From assembly GCA_900543475.1 (NCBI GenBank), contig UQRU01000004.1:1-60151 (forward strand): 60,151 nucleotides of DNA, in the 5' to 3' direction. This DNA is from an uncultured Eubacteriales bacterium (lineage in GTDB: Bacteria > Bacillota > Clostridia > Christensenellales > CAG-138). The position numbers and the translations under genes are program-made. The notes beneath the pieces were generated by a model. That model worked only from the letters and a program-made list of their open reading frames with translations. It had not been told where the DNA came from and made no database searches. This document shows positions 23,930 to 32,730 of this stretch, one piece after another. The first letter of the stretch is position 1. Each line of letters starts with the position of its first letter.

Positions 23930-25132
23930 ATGAACAACCAAAAGACCATTTTGCGCATTTGTGCATTGGCATTGGCGGTGCTGATGCTGGGCGGATGCAG
24001 CGCGGTGATTTCCAACCCCGTGGTTGCAAAGGTCGGGGATGTGGAGATTTCCTATTCCCAGTTTGCAAACCTGTTTGATACGTATTCCTCCTACGGCATG
24101 GTGGATACCTCTACCGCTGAAAGCCTGGAAGAAGCCCGGGCCATGGTTTTTGACGACCTGGTAGAAGCTTCTTTGCCCTTGGCGGTTGCCCATAGCCAAA
24201 ATATTACCCTCACTGAGGAAGAAACCGCTGAGGCCATGGAATCCGCCCAGTCCATCCTGGATTCCTACCTGAGCAGCTATATGGACGATAGCATTGCCGA
24301 TGAAAATGAGCGGGAAGCCGCTGCCATCGAGGCCTTTGATGCAGCATATAAATCCGCAGGCGTTACCTTTGCCCAGGTGAAGGAAGAAACAGAACAGGGT
24401 TCCTTGGATCAGGCCCTGGGCAATAAGGTGGTGGAGCAGGAGAAGGCCAAGGTGCCTTCCGTGACCGAGGAAGAGGTTCGGGCCTGGTATGACGAGCAGG
24501 TAGAAGCCCAGAAGGAAGAATATGCCGCTGATCCCGTGGCGTATTATACGGATTCCCAGTACTATTCTTACTATGGTGAGGTAGAGCCCTTGGTGGCGCC
24601 GGAAGGCCTGTTCTATGTGAAGCATATCCTCATCATGAACGACGAGGCCACCCAGGATGAATCCAGCGAGGATACCCTGTCCGATTCTTCTTCCGCTTCT
24701 TTCCGGGATTCCAAAGCCCTGGCGGAGACGGTGCTGGAAAAGGTGCAGGCCGGCGAGGATTTCGATAAGCTGATCGAGGATTATGGCGAGGACCCCGGCA
24801 TGACCAACGAGCCCAACAAGAGCCTGGGTTATCTGATCGGCGAGGGCTTTGACAGCGTGTATGACAAGGCCTTTTATGACGCTGCCATGGAGCTGAAGGA
24901 GGAAGGCGATACCTCCGGCATCGTAGAGGGGAGCAATGGCTACCATATTATCCGCCGGTGCAAGGATGTTTCCACGGAGCCTTTGGCCTTTGAAGAGGTG
25001 GAGGAAGAGATCCTCAACTATTTGAACAGCCAGAAGCAGAACGAGGTCTATCAGGAGACCCTGGCGGCTTGGCGGGAAGAGATCCCCGTTACCCTGTATG
25101 AAAAACGGGTCAGCTACGTGGGCATCAACTAA
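23930..25132 (+). CDS. Peptidylprolyl isomerase lipoprotein, PrsA/SurA type
   Basis: A 400-residue extracytoplasmic foldase. The lipobox LMLGGC puts the lipidated Cys near residue 22. An N-terminal SurA-like helical domain (VVAKVGDVEISYSQFANLF) is followed from about residue 230 by a parvulin domain (LFYVKHILIMND, later LGYLIGEGF and NGYHIIRRC). The parvulin domain holds an acidic, Ser-rich insert of some 20 residues (EATQDESSEDTLSDSSS). It likely helps fold secreted proteins, including the lipoproteins encoded nearby. AAAGGAGA precedes the ATG; a terminator follows. Confidence 0.88.
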   Translation: MNNQKTILRICALALAVLMLGGCSAVISNPVVAKVGDVEISYSQFANLFDTYSSYGMVDTSTAESLEEARAMVFDDLVEASLPLAVAHSQNITLTEEETAEAMESAQSILDSYLSSYMDDSIADENEREAAAIEAFDAAYKSAGVTFAQVKEETEQGSLDQALGNKVVEQEKAKVPSVTEEEVRAWYDEQVEAQKEEYAADPVAYYTDSQYYSYYGEVEPLVAPEGLFYVKHILIMNDEATQDESSEDTLSDSSSASFRDSKALAETVLEKVQAGEDFDKLIEDYGEDPGMTNEPNKSLGYLIGEGFDSVYDKAFYDAAMELKEEGDTSGIVEGSNGYHIIRRCKDVSTEPLAFEEVEEEILNYLNSQKQNEVYQETLAAWREEIPVTLYEKRVSYVGIN

Positions 25133-25151
25133 CAGCAGGGATTTCCAAAGG

Positions 25152-25177
25152 GGAAGGCAATAGCCTTCCTCTTTTTT
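25152..25177 (+). terminator. Terminator after the foldase gene
   Basis: GGAAGGC/GCCTTCC stem with an AATA loop (25152-25169) followed by TCTTTTTT. Confidence 0.85.
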
Positions 25178-25193
25178 ACCAATTTGTAAATAA

Positions 25194-25223
25194 TTGGCTA
25201 ATAATGCCTGCTTAATATATAAT
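25194..25223 (+). promoter_or_regulatory. Promoter of the alanyl-tRNA editing gene
   Basis: TTGGCT (25194-25199), 18-base spacer, TATAAT (25218-25223), 43 bases before the ATG. Confidence 0.5.
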
Positions 25224-25265
25224 TATGATATATTAGAAATGTAACGAGCAGGAGACAGACACATC

Positions 25266-26504
25266 ATGACAAAACGACTGTATTATCCCCGGGAAGAGCA
25301 GGATACCCTTTCCTGCACGGCCCGGGTATTGGAATGCCGAGAGGATCAGGATGGGTATGAGATCTGCTTGGACGCCACGGTGATCTTCCCGGAAGGGGGC
25401 GGACAGCTCAGCGACCAGGGGCAGCTATGCCATATAGAAACCGGGGCGGTAATGGCAGAGGTCACCCATGCCCGGGAGGAAGGAGACCTGGTGTTTCATC
25501 GGACGGACCGGCCCATTCAGCCGGGAACGCAGGTGCTGGTCAAGGCCCGGGAGGATCTACGCCGGGATCATAGCGCCCAGCACAGCGGGGAACATGTGCT
25601 TTCCGGCCTTGCTTATACCCTTTTTGGGGCAAAAAATGTAGGATTTCACATGGCGGCGGATTACGTTACCCTGGATTTGGATATATTCTTGGATGAGGAA
25701 AAGCTCCACGCCCTGGAGCTGGCCGCCAATCAGGCAGTACAGCGGAACCTGCCCACCCGGGTCCAAGTGGTGGATGGGGCGGATCTAGCAGGGATGACGT
25801 TGCGGAAAAAAGCGGCGGGCTTAACCGGCCCGGTACGCATCGTCTATGTGGCGGGGGTGGATTCCTGCACCTGTTGCGGCACCCATGTGGCATACGCTGG
25901 GGAGATCGGCTACATCCACTTGGACAGCGCGGCCAAGTATAAGGGCGGCACCCGGCTGTGGTTCTCTTGCGGGATGCGGGGGGTAGAACGGGCCTGGCAA
26001 GAAAAGACGGAGCTGGACAAGCTGGCCCGGCGGTTTTCCACCAAAAGCGAAGACGTGGTGGAGGCGGTGGCGCGCCAGGGGGACGAGTTGTCCAACTGCA
26101 AGCGGGAGCTGAAGCAGCGCACCGGCGAATTGCTGACGTACCGGGCAGGGGAGCTGCTGGCCAACGGGGAGGCCCTGGGATGCATCCGGCTGGCGGCGGC
26201 CCTGCTGGAAGGGCTGGATATGGGGGAGCTGAAGCTGCTGGCGGAAAAGCTATGCGGGGAAGCGGGCGTGGTGGCCCTGCTGTTCAGCCGGAAGGGAGAT
26301 ACCCTGTATTACCAGCTGGCCCGGAGCGCCGGGGTGGAGGCCAGCATGAAGGAACTGTGTTTGGCGGTCAACGGCCTCGCCGGGGGGCGGGGCGGCGGCA
26401 AGCCGGATATGGCCCAGGGCAGCGCGGCCCTGACCAACGCGGTGAAGGGGGAAGACGTGTTGGAGCAGGCTGCGGCGTATTGCCGGCGCTGGCTGGGGGC
26501 CTGA
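25266..26504 (+). CDS. Alanyl-tRNA editing protein, AlaX-L type with DHHA1 domain
   Basis: A 412-residue trans-editing factor that hydrolyses mischarged Ser- or Gly-tRNA(Ala). It lacks the synthetase catalytic core but has the editing domain, with zinc ligands HSAQHSGEH (HxxxH, about residue 103) and CTCCGTHV (about residue 208). A coiled linker (about 240-290) leads to a C-terminal DHHA1 domain with the Gly-rich GLAGGRGGGKPDMAQG. Domain order equals the C-terminal half of AlaRS. AGGAGA lies 10 bases before the ATG. An M14 peptidase gene follows on the same strand. Confidence 0.9.
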   Translation: MTKRLYYPREEQDTLSCTARVLECREDQDGYEICLDATVIFPEGGGQLSDQGQLCHIETGAVMAEVTHAREEGDLVFHRTDRPIQPGTQVLVKAREDLRRDHSAQHSGEHVLSGLAYTLFGAKNVGFHMAADYVTLDLDIFLDEEKLHALELAANQAVQRNLPTRVQVVDGADLAGMTLRKKAAGLTGPVRIVYVAGVDSCTCCGTHVAYAGEIGYIHLDSAAKYKGGTRLWFSCGMRGVERAWQEKTELDKLARRFSTKSEDVVEAVARQGDELSNCKRELKQRTGELLTYRAGELLANGEALGCIRLAAALLEGLDMGELKLLAEKLCGEAGVVALLFSRKGDTLYYQLARSAGVEASMKELCLAVNGLAGGRGGGKPDMAQGSAALTNAVKGEDVLEQAAAYCRRWLGA

Positions 26505-26537
26505 AACGAAGCGACATCTTATCTTGGGAGGAGCAAC

Positions 26538-27809
26538 ATGAAAAGAACCTTGGGTTTGATCCTTGCGGCAGTTTTGCTGGGCGGCTGCTCCCCGTCGTCC
26601 CAGATCGTGGATGTGACGGACGTGCAGTATGAACCGGTGGAGCAGACGCCCCAGGCGGAGGCTCTGCCAACCCCGTCCCCTACGCCTGGGCCTTATGTGA
26701 CGGAGGATATCTTTGTGGTGGAATGCGAGGATGGGATTAACCTGCGGGAAAGCTCCTCCTCCAAGTCCGATTTGATCGGCACCCTATTGCCTGGAGACCG
26801 GGTCAAAGTGCTGGGCTATCAAAGCCAGCGGTTTGCCCGGGTACAGCTGGACAACGGCCAGATCGGGTATGCCATTGCCGGCTATTTAAAGGTGGAGGAT
26901 TATGCCGCCTTTGGGCTGGAGGTGGTGCAGCCGGTGGAAAAGTATTCCTATGAACAGATGTTGCAGGACCTGGACGCCCTGGCGGCCCAGTACCCGTCCC
27001 TGTGCTTTTTGGAGAGCGCCGGCCAAAGCCTGGAGGGCCGGGAATTACAGGTGATCGTCATCGGGGATGTGGAGGCGCCCCACCATGTGTTCGTGCAGGG
27101 GTCCATCCATGCCCGGGAGCATATGACGGCGTTGCTATGCACGGCGCTGGCAGAGCGGCTTTTGCAGCAGGGCGGGGAGGCGGAGGTGTGCTTCCATATC
27201 CTGCCCATGACCAACCCGGATGGCGTGACCATCCAACAGGGGGAAACCATGCCGGAATCCATCCTGGAAATTTATACCAGCGATGGGGAAAAGGGCTTGA
27301 GCGTGGATACGGGCACGGTGTATTTGTCCCAATGGCAGGCCAATGCCAGGGGGGTGGACCTGAACCGGAACTTTGACGCCCTGTGGGAGAATATCGATAC
27401 CACCCAAGCCCCTTCCTTTATGAACTACCGGGGGGAGGCCCCGGAAAGCGAGCCGGAGACCCAGGCCCTGGTGGCTTATACCGACCGGTATGCCTTTGAC
27501 GCCACCTTGAGCTATCACGCCACCGGCAGCGCCATCTATTGGGAATTCGGGGAAGACCCGGCTGTAAACGCCGCTTCCATGCACCTGGCGGAGGCCATCA
27601 AGGAGGTCAGCGCCTACGAGCCCCTGGGGGATAGCGGGGACAGCTTTGGCGGCTACAAGGACTGGGCCATGCTTCAGCGGAAGATCCCCTCGGTGACCAT
27701 CGAGGTGGGGACCCGTACGGCGCCCCTGACGGAGGCGGAGTTTTCCAACGTATTCTTCCGGAACCGGGATGTGCTGCCTGCGGTGGCAGAATGGGTGCGG
27801 AGCAGGTAA
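26538..27809 (+). CDS. M14-family zinc carboxypeptidase lipoprotein with SH3 domain
   Basis: A 423-residue extracellular lipoprotein (lipobox LLGGC). A Pro/Thr linker (TPSPTPGP) leads to a bacterial SH3 domain (about residues 55-115, DGINLRESSSSKSDLIG) that probably binds the cell wall, then to an M14 carboxypeptidase domain (about 130-420). Zinc ligands are HARE (His191, Glu194) and the His of SYHATG; RGVDLNRNF is the substrate Arg/Asn motif, and the catalytic Glu is in SVTIEVG near residue 389. All key residues are present. A gamma-D-glutamyl-diamino-acid peptidase role on peptidoglycan is likely, by analogy with wall-bound M14 enzymes. GGGAGGAG precedes the ATG. Confidence 0.9.
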   Translation: MKRTLGLILAAVLLGGCSPSSQIVDVTDVQYEPVEQTPQAEALPTPSPTPGPYVTEDIFVVECEDGINLRESSSSKSDLIGTLLPGDRVKVLGYQSQRFARVQLDNGQIGYAIAGYLKVEDYAAFGLEVVQPVEKYSYEQMLQDLDALAAQYPSLCFLESAGQSLEGRELQVIVIGDVEAPHHVFVQGSIHAREHMTALLCTALAERLLQQGGEAEVCFHILPMTNPDGVTIQQGETMPESILEIYTSDGEKGLSVDTGTVYLSQWQANARGVDLNRNFDALWENIDTTQAPSFMNYRGEAPESEPETQALVAYTDRYAFDATLSYHATGSAIYWEFGEDPAVNAASMHLAEAIKEVSAYEPLGDSGDSFGGYKDWAMLQRKIPSVTIEVGTRTAPLTEAEFSNVFFRNRDVLPAVAEWVRSR

Positions 27810-27836
27810 AACAAAAGCTGCTTTTTGAAAAAAGCC

Positions 27837-27865
27837 TTGACTTTGGGCGGCGGGAGGCATATAAT
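27837..27865 (+). promoter_or_regulatory. Promoter of the infC-rpmI-rplT operon
   Basis: TTGACT (27837-27842), exactly 17 bases, TATAAT (27860-27865). Transcription would start near 27872, giving a leader of about 138 bases. Confidence 0.85.
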
Positions 27866-27871
27866 AGCTAA

Positions 27872-28009
27872 GGCAAAGCAGGAGCTGCCCGCTTCTCACC
27901 CGCCGGCATCGGCCAGGCGCGGTTATGGCAAACCAAAGGATTTGGTTATTTTCGCAGGATAGCGGGCTGTTTATGCCCGCTAATTTATTTTTTAATGGAG
28001 GTGTCCACC
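27872..28009 (+). promoter_or_regulatory. infC leader with terminator hairpin
   Basis: The leader ends in AGCGGGC/GCCCGCT (27961-27967, 27975-27981) followed by a T-rich run (AATTTATTTTTT), an attenuator-type terminator placed 13 bases before the infC ribosome site. Upstream segments (GCCCGC near 27887, GGCGCGG near 27916) could form competing structure. This is the usual place of the L20-binding leader of Bacillota infC operons, so feedback by ribosomal protein L20 is likely, though the binding fold was not traced base by base. Confidence 0.7.
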
Positions 28010-28525
28010 ATCGCTAAGGATGAGCTGTTCATCAATGAACAAATCCGCGACAAGGAAGTGCGCCTGATCGACGCGGAGGGCAATCAGCAGGGCGTTGTAT
28101 CCCTGGATGTGGCCATGCGTATGGCAGATGAAGCGGGCCTGGATCTGGTCAAGATCGCCCCTAACGCCGTACCCCCAGTATGCAAGGTCATGGACTATGG
28201 AAAATACAAATTTGAACAGGGGAAACGCGAGAAGGAACAGCGTAAAAACCAAAAGGTGATCGAACTCAAGGAGATTCGCCTAAGCGCCACCATCGATGTT
28301 CACGATATGGAGGTCAAGGCCAAAAACGCCATCAAGTTCTTCACCAATGGCGATAAGGTCAAGGTATCCATCCGCTTCCGGGGCCGGCAGGCCAAGCACG
28401 GAGACATCGGGCTGGATGTAATGAACACCTTTTACGAAATGGTCAAGGACAATGCTGCGATCGACCGGCCTGCTAAGCAGGAGGGACGCAATATGTTCAT
28501 GATATTAACACCGAAAAACAATTAA
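28010..28525 (+). CDS. infC: Translation initiation factor IF-3, ATC start
   Basis: A 171-residue factor that keeps 30S subunits free and proofreads start codons. It has the N-terminal domain ([17 protein letters not shown]), the linker helix with [15 protein letters not shown] and the C-terminal domain ([25 protein letters not shown]). The protein most probably starts at ATC (28010), six bases after GGAGGTG. The in-frame ATG at 27995 directly abuts that ribosome site and cannot use it. Rare AUU/AUC starts in infC are known and let IF-3 regulate its own synthesis. rpmI follows after 22 bases. Confidence 0.93.
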   Translation: MAKDELFINEQIRDKEVRLIDAEGNQQGVVSLDVAMRMADEAGLDLVKIAPNAVPPVCKVMDYGKYKFEQGKREKEQRKNQKVIELKEIRLSATIDVHDMEVKAKNAIKFFTNGDKVKVSIRFRGRQAKHGDIGLDVMNTFYEMVKDNAAIDRPAKQEGRNMFMILTPKNN

Positions 28526-28547
28526 CTTTCAACAGGAGGAATACCCC

Positions 28548-28745
28548 ATGCCAAAGATCAAGACCCACCGGGGTGCTGCCAAACGCTTCAGCCTTACCAA
28601 GACTGGTAAGATCAAAAGAGGCAAGGCCTATAAGAGCCATATCCTCACCAAGAAAAGCACCAAGCGCCTTCGCGGCCTGCGCCAGACCGGCTATATCGCC
28701 GATTGCGAAGCCAAGAAGATCCGCGAGCTGATCCCGTATAAGTAA
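28548..28745 (+). CDS. rpmI: 50S ribosomal protein L35
   Basis: A 65-residue basic ribosomal protein with the L35 signature [17 protein letters not shown] at the N-terminus and [15 protein letters not shown] in the middle. AGGAGG precedes the ATG. It lies between infC and rplT, the standard bacterial order, with 14 bases to rplT. Confidence 0.98.
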   Translation: MPKIKTHRGAAKRFSLTKTGKIKRGKAYKSHILTKKSTKRLRGLRQTGYIADCEAKKIRELIPYK

Positions 28746-28759
28746 GGAGGAGAGGAACC

Positions 28760-29116
28760 ATGGCACGTATCAAAAGAGCAGTAAACGCCGCAAAGAAGCG
28801 TCGTAAGGTCTTTAAGCTTTCCAAGGGCTACTATGGCGCCAAGAGCAAGCAGTATCGCAGCGCCTCCCAGCAGGTAATGAAGTCCATGGCTTACGCCTAT
28901 GTGGGCCGTAAGCTGAAGAAGCGGGAATACCGGCAGCTGTGGATCGCCCGTATCAACGCTGGCGCCCGCCTGTGCGGCCTGAGCTATAGCCGTATGATCG
29001 ACGGCCTGAAGAAGGCTGGCGTAGATGTAAACCGCAAGGTCCTGGCCGACCTGGCTGTAAACGATATGCCCGCGTTTGAGAAGCTGGCGGAGACCGCCAA
29101 GGCTGCTTTGGCATAA
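28760..29116 (+). CDS. rplT: 50S ribosomal protein L20
   Basis: A 118-residue basic protein essential for early 50S assembly. The N-terminus [20 protein letters not shown] and [29 protein letters not shown] are L20 hallmarks. L20 usually represses its own operon by binding the infC leader, and a suitable leader is present at 27872-28009. A terminator follows at 29131. Confidence 0.98.
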   Translation: MARIKRAVNAAKKRRKVFKLSKGYYGAKSKQYRSASQQVMKSMAYAYVGRKLKKREYRQLWIARINAGARLCGLSYSRMIDGLKKAGVDVNRKVLADLAVNDMPAFEKLAETAKAALA

Positions 29117-29130
29117 TTTAGATGGAAACA

Positions 29131-29165
29131 AAACGAGAAAGCAGGCGACCCTGCTTTTTCGTTTA
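29131..29165 (+). terminator. Terminator of the infC-rpmI-rplT operon
   Basis: GAGAAAGCAGG/CCTGCTTTTTC arms around a CGAC loop (29131-29160), with the U-run inside the 3' arm and GTTTATTT after it. Confidence 0.8.
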
Positions 29166-29224
29166 TTTATACAAAAAAGGCAGGGCCTGTTGGGGCCCTT
29201 GCCGGCGGCAGGGAAGGAGCGGGA

Positions 29225-29995
29225 ATGGACATGCGCATCGACAGCACCCGGAACGAAAAGGTAAAGCGGGCCAGGAGCCTCGCAAACCGGAAGGGACGGG
29301 CGGAACAGGGCCTGCATTTTATCGAAGGGGAGAAGCTGGTGCGGGAGGCCATCGTGTCCGGCGCCACCTTTCAGGACGCCTTCATTGAGGAGGGCCATGA
29401 GCTCATGGCTGCGGTGCTTTCCGGCAGCGGCGCTATGGTGTATACGGTGAGCCGCAGCGTCATGGAAAGCCTAACCCTGACGGAAACCCCCCAGTGGGTG
29501 TGCGCCACGGTCCAAACCCCGGCTACCCCCATTCCGGCCTACTATCCCGCCGGCATGATCGTTGCCCTGGACCGGGTACAGGACCCGGGGAACCTGGGTA
29601 CCATCCTGCGTACGGCGGACGCTATGGGGGCGGCGGGGCTGCTGCTGGGGGCCGGGTGCGCGGACCCCTACGCCCCCAAGCCCCTAAGGGCGGCCATGGG
29701 CAGCATCTACCATTTGCCCGTATGGCAGGGAGAATTGGAGGGGGAGATCCCCCGTCTGGTACAGCAGGGGTTTACCTGCATCTGCGGCCATTTGAAGGGC
29801 GGGGATACCCTGCCCAAGGTGGGGGAGCGGTGCGTGTTGGTGATCGGCAACGAGGGGAGCGGCGTCAGCGACCCTGTGGCCGCCCAATGCCACAAATACC
29901 GGCTGCCCATGTACGGCTTCGCGGAAAGCCTGAACGCTTCCGTGGCGGCGGGCATCCTGATCTACGAGCTGGCCAAGCAGATGCATCAGGGCTGA
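29225..29995 (+). CDS. SpoU/TrmH-family RNA 2'-O-ribose methyltransferase
   Basis: A 256-residue knotted methyltransferase that modifies rRNA or tRNA ribose. An N-terminal L30-like substrate-binding domain (residues 1-100) starts with the usual VKRARSLANRKGR. The SPOUT domain has the three family motifs: ALDRVQDPGNLGTILRTAD, VLVIGNEGSGVS and SLNASVAAGILIYEL. AAGGAG lies five bases before the ATG at 29225; a second in-frame ATG is two codons later. It follows rplT, as in many Clostridia. The exact target nucleotide cannot be told from sequence. Confidence 0.92.
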   Translation: MDMRIDSTRNEKVKRARSLANRKGRAEQGLHFIEGEKLVREAIVSGATFQDAFIEEGHELMAAVLSGSGAMVYTVSRSVMESLTLTETPQWVCATVQTPATPIPAYYPAGMIVALDRVQDPGNLGTILRTADAMGAAGLLLGAGCADPYAPKPLRAAMGSIYHLPVWQGELEGEIPRLVQQGFTCICGHLKGGDTLPKVGERCVLVIGNEGSGVSDPVAAQCHKYRLPMYGFAESLNASVAAGILIYELAKQMHQG

Positions 29996-29999
29996 TGCG

Positions 30000-30584
30000 T
30001 TATAAAAACAACGCGACGGCGCAATAGACCAGGGCCAATGCCATCAAAAGGTTGACCGCTTTGGTATGCCGGTTATAAAAACCGCAGAGCAAGGCCCCGA
30101 AGGAGGCCCACAGGGTGCAGCTGATCACGCCCCCGATGGGAATGATTATGGCTTTGGCGGCGATGGCCGGCAGGGTGTGAAAATGGGGCAGGATATAGAC
30201 GGACATGCTGGTCAAGGCAAAGAGCAGCATTTTGGGGTTGAGGAACTGTATCAGCGCCCCGCCCCAAAAGCTGATGGGCTGGGCAGGCCCTTCCTGTTGC
30301 CCCACGCTGCCGCTGCGGTAGATCTTGTAGGCCAGGAACAGCATATAGGCGGCGCCCACCACCTGCATAAAAGGCTTGACCCAGGGCAGATACTGGAATA
30401 AAAAGGCGCTGAAACAGCCGGCCAGGGCCATGATCAACGACTGGCAGCAGAACAGGCCGCAAAGGAAGGGGACGGTGCCCTTCAGGCCAAAGCGGATGCC
30501 GTTGCTCATGGCGGTGACGGTATTGGGGCCGGGGGTCAGGTCCACCACGGCCACATAGGAGAGGAATTGGGACATGCTGAACAT
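30000..30584 (-). CDS. LysE/RhtB-family amino-acid exporter
   Basis: A 194-residue, six-helix exporter of amino acids or derivatives. The N-terminal motif DLTPGPNTVTAMSNGIRFG matches the LysE family, and FLNPKMLLFALT is the second conserved block. AGGGGAT precedes the ATG at 30584, which comes two bases after the maf stop, so the two are cotranscribed. Its 3' end faces the SpoU gene with only four bases between stops. The substrate is unknown. Confidence 0.9.
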   Translation of the reverse strand: MFSMSQFLSYVAVVDLTPGPNTVTAMSNGIRFGLKGTVPFLCGLFCCQSLIMALAGCFSAFLFQYLPWVKPFMQVVGAAYMLFLAYKIYRSGSVGQQEGPAQPISFWGGALIQFLNPKMLLFALTSMSVYILPHFHTLPAIAAKAIIIPIGGVISCTLWASFGALLCGFYNRHTKAVNLLMALALVYCAVALFL

Positions 30585-30586
30585 GG

Positions 30587-31156
30587 CTACATCCCCTTTG
30601 GCCGGATGCCCAGCTGCCGTAAGGCAAGATAGAGCTTGGGCACCGGCAGGCCGATCACGGTGAAATAGCACCCATTGATCCGCTCCACCAATATGGCCGC
30701 CAGGCCCTGGACCCCATAGGCCCCCGCCTTGTCCATGGGCTCGCCGCTGCGGATATAGGCCCAGATCTCCTCGTCCTCCAAGGATCGGAAGGTGACCTGG
30801 GTGGTATCGTGCAGGATCTGGCGGCTGCCGGGGGCAAGGACGGCCAGGCCCGTATACACCGTATGGGTGCGGCCGCTCAGGGACCGCAGGATCCGATAGG
30901 CGTCCCCTTCATCCCGGGGCTTGCCGATGATCTCTCCATCCAGCCATACGATGGTGTCCGCCCCCACCACGCAGGCCTCTGGATGGCTGGCAAAAACCGC
31001 TTCCGCCTTGCGCAGGGCCAGGGCTTCCACATAGGAGCCAGGGTCGGTGAGGGGGATGTTCTCATCGGCGGGGCTGACCAGGGCCGTAAAGGACAGGCCG
31101 ATCAATTCAAACAGCTCCCGCCGCCGGGGAGATTGGGAAGCAAGGATGAGTTCCAT
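30587..31156 (-). CDS. maf: Maf-family nucleotide pyrophosphatase
   Basis: A 189-residue house-cleaning enzyme that hydrolyses non-canonical nucleoside triphosphates (dTTP/UTP or modified bases); overexpression blocks septation in Bacillus. The family motifs are LASQSPRRRELF at the N-terminus, VVGADTIV with the catalytic Asp, GKPRDEGDAYRIL, and DKAGAYGVQG. GAGGT lies upstream of the ATG. It forms an operon with the LysE-type exporter. maf is commonly near mreBCD, as here, though in this genome it is divergent from mreB. Confidence 0.93.
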   Translation of the reverse strand: MELILASQSPRRRELFELIGLSFTALVSPADENIPLTDPGSYVEALALRKAEAVFASHPEACVVGADTIVWLDGEIIGKPRDEGDAYRILRSLSGRTHTVYTGLAVLAPGSRQILHDTTQVTFRSLEDEEIWAYIRSGEPMDKAGAYGVQGLAAILVERINGCYFTVIGLPVPKLYLALRQLGIRPKGM

Positions 31157-31249
31157 GATACAGATACCTCGTATACTTGTAGATTGCGGGTGCCCCCCGC
31201 TTTTCTGTTATTAGGAAGCCGTGGGCATGATACATGGCTTTGGAATAGG

Positions 31250-31560
31250 AAAAAAGGGACCCGGGCAGCGTCCAAGGCGATTTATCCCGGCCCCAGGGTG
31301 ATAGGGTAGAACGGAGCGGGCCGTGGCAGCCTTGTCCAATATGGATCTTTGGGGCGGGAAAGTCAAAGGAAAAGCCGCCGGCGGGTAGCCTGGGGTATGG
31401 TTTCTTATGGCGCCGCCGGCAATGGGGCGGCGCCGTAAGAAACCCAACGCAAGGGCAACGCCATGCGGTTTGGGAAGGCGGCGTATTCCACGGGCCCCAA
31501 AGCAAGGGTATGACGCGGTTCTTGCCAAAATAAGGAAGGCTTTCCCGGAAAATCAAGGGA
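31250..31560 (-). ncRNA. Candidate rod-shaped non-coding RNA between maf and mreB
   Basis: On the minus strand an extended -10 (TGCTATACT, 31567-31575) precedes a region with no reading frame and ending in a terminator (stem 31256-31265 with 31286-31294, then TTTTTT at 31250-31255). Inside, pairs nest towards a central hairpin: 31347-31355 with 31494-31502 (9 bp, perfect), 31368-31371 with 31486-31489, 31374-31379 with 31477-31482, and a 19-bp stem 31399-31417 with 31426-31444 containing one G-T wobble. The result is a long interrupted rod of about 310 bases. No known family was recognised. Confidence 0.5.
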
Positions 31561-31651
31561 TTCTTTAGTATAGCATATTTTTGCGGGTATAACCACCGCC
31601 AGGTTGGACATACTTCCCAATGATAGACAACTTTGGGGAGGTATACCATAT

Positions 31652-32698
31652 ATGTTTTCCAATCGATTGATGGGAACGCTGGGGGGCGGCATCGCGGTGG
31701 ACCTGGGGACGGTGAATACCCTGGTAGCTATCCGCGGGCAGGGGATCGTGTTGCGGGAGCCCACGGTGGTGACCGTCCGCGCCGGCAATAAACAGGAGGT
31801 CCTTTCCGTGGGCCAGGAGGCGATCCAACTGCTAGGCCGGACCCCGGGGAGCGTGAACGTATGTTATCCCATGCGGGAAGGGGTCATTTGCGACGGCCCC
31901 TTGTGCGAAGCCATGCTCAAACACTACATCCGCCGGGCCTGGGGCCGGAAGATCGGGCCCTTGGGGGTGCGGCTGATGCTTTGCCTGCCCCTTTGCATCA
32001 CGGATATCGAGCGGCGGGCTATGGTAGACGCGGCAAAAGCAGCGGGCGCCCGGGAAGTGCTGCTGATGGAGGAGCCGGTGGCGGCCGCCTTGGGGGCCGG
32101 GGTCTCCCCCATGGACCCTATGGGGAACATGGTGGTGGACATTGGCGGCGGTACCACGGATGCGGCGGTGTTGGCCCTGGGCGGCATCGCCGCCCACCGG
32201 AGCATCCGGGTGGGGGGCACCCATATCGACGAGGCCATTGTGGCATATATCCGGGAGGAATATGAATTGACCATCGGCGGCCGCACGGCGGAACAGCTGA
32301 AGCTGGCCTTGGGCAGGGCCCAGGTAGGGGGCATCGAGCACTGCGAGGTGCGGGGCCGGAACCTGAAAACCGGCTTGCCGGCCTCCGTGGTGGTGGGCCA
32401 GCGGGAAATCGGCCATGCCATTGTAGAGCCGCTGCGCAAGATCGCCCAGGCGGTACGGGAGACCCTTTCCGAGACCCCACCGGAATTGGCAGGGGATATT
32501 TTGGAACGGGGGCTGATCCTCACTGGCGGGGGCGCCCTGCTTTCCGGCATGGGGGCCATGTTGTCCCGGGACACCGGCTTGCCGGTGCGGGTGGCGGAGG
32601 ACCCCTTGGACTGCGTGGTGCTAGGCGCCCTAAAAGGGCTGGATCTGCGGGATGACGTACCCGAAGGATTGTATTCCGATATGACCATGGAAGCATGA
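31652..32698 (+). CDS. mreB: Rod shape-determining protein MreB
   Basis: A 348-residue bacterial actin that guides lateral wall synthesis. The actin-fold ATP motifs are GGIAVDLGTVNTLVAI (phosphate 1), VVDIGGGTTDAAVLALG (phosphate 2) and ILTGGGALLSGMGAM (adenosine). EEPVAAALGAG is also present. The ATG at 31652 has GGGGAGG upstream; the longer frame lacks one. mreC follows after 168 bases with its own promoter, so mreB is a separate transcription unit at the head of the shape cluster. It could equally be the paralogue Mbl or MreBH. Confidence 0.93.
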   Translation: MFSNRLMGTLGGGIAVDLGTVNTLVAIRGQGIVLREPTVVTVRAGNKQEVLSVGQEAIQLLGRTPGSVNVCYPMREGVICDGPLCEAMLKHYIRRAWGRKIGPLGVRLMLCLPLCITDIERRAMVDAAKAAGAREVLLMEEPVAAALGAGVSPMDPMGNMVVDIGGGTTDAAVLALGGIAAHRSIRVGGTHIDEAIVAYIREEYELTIGGRTAEQLKLALGRAQVGGIEHCEVRGRNLKTGLPASVVVGQREIGHAIVEPLRKIAQAVRETLSETPPELAGDILERGLILTGGGALLSGMGAMLSRDTGLPVRVAEDPLDCVVLGALKGLDLRDDVPEGLYSDMTMEA

Positions 32699-32730
32699 GA
32701 AAAAACGCATATCCTTAAACAATATGTGAC

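Noticed and set aside
31604..31651. Longer mreB start
   Set aside because: The ribosome site GGGGAGG lies inside this stretch and the actin fold begins just after 31652.
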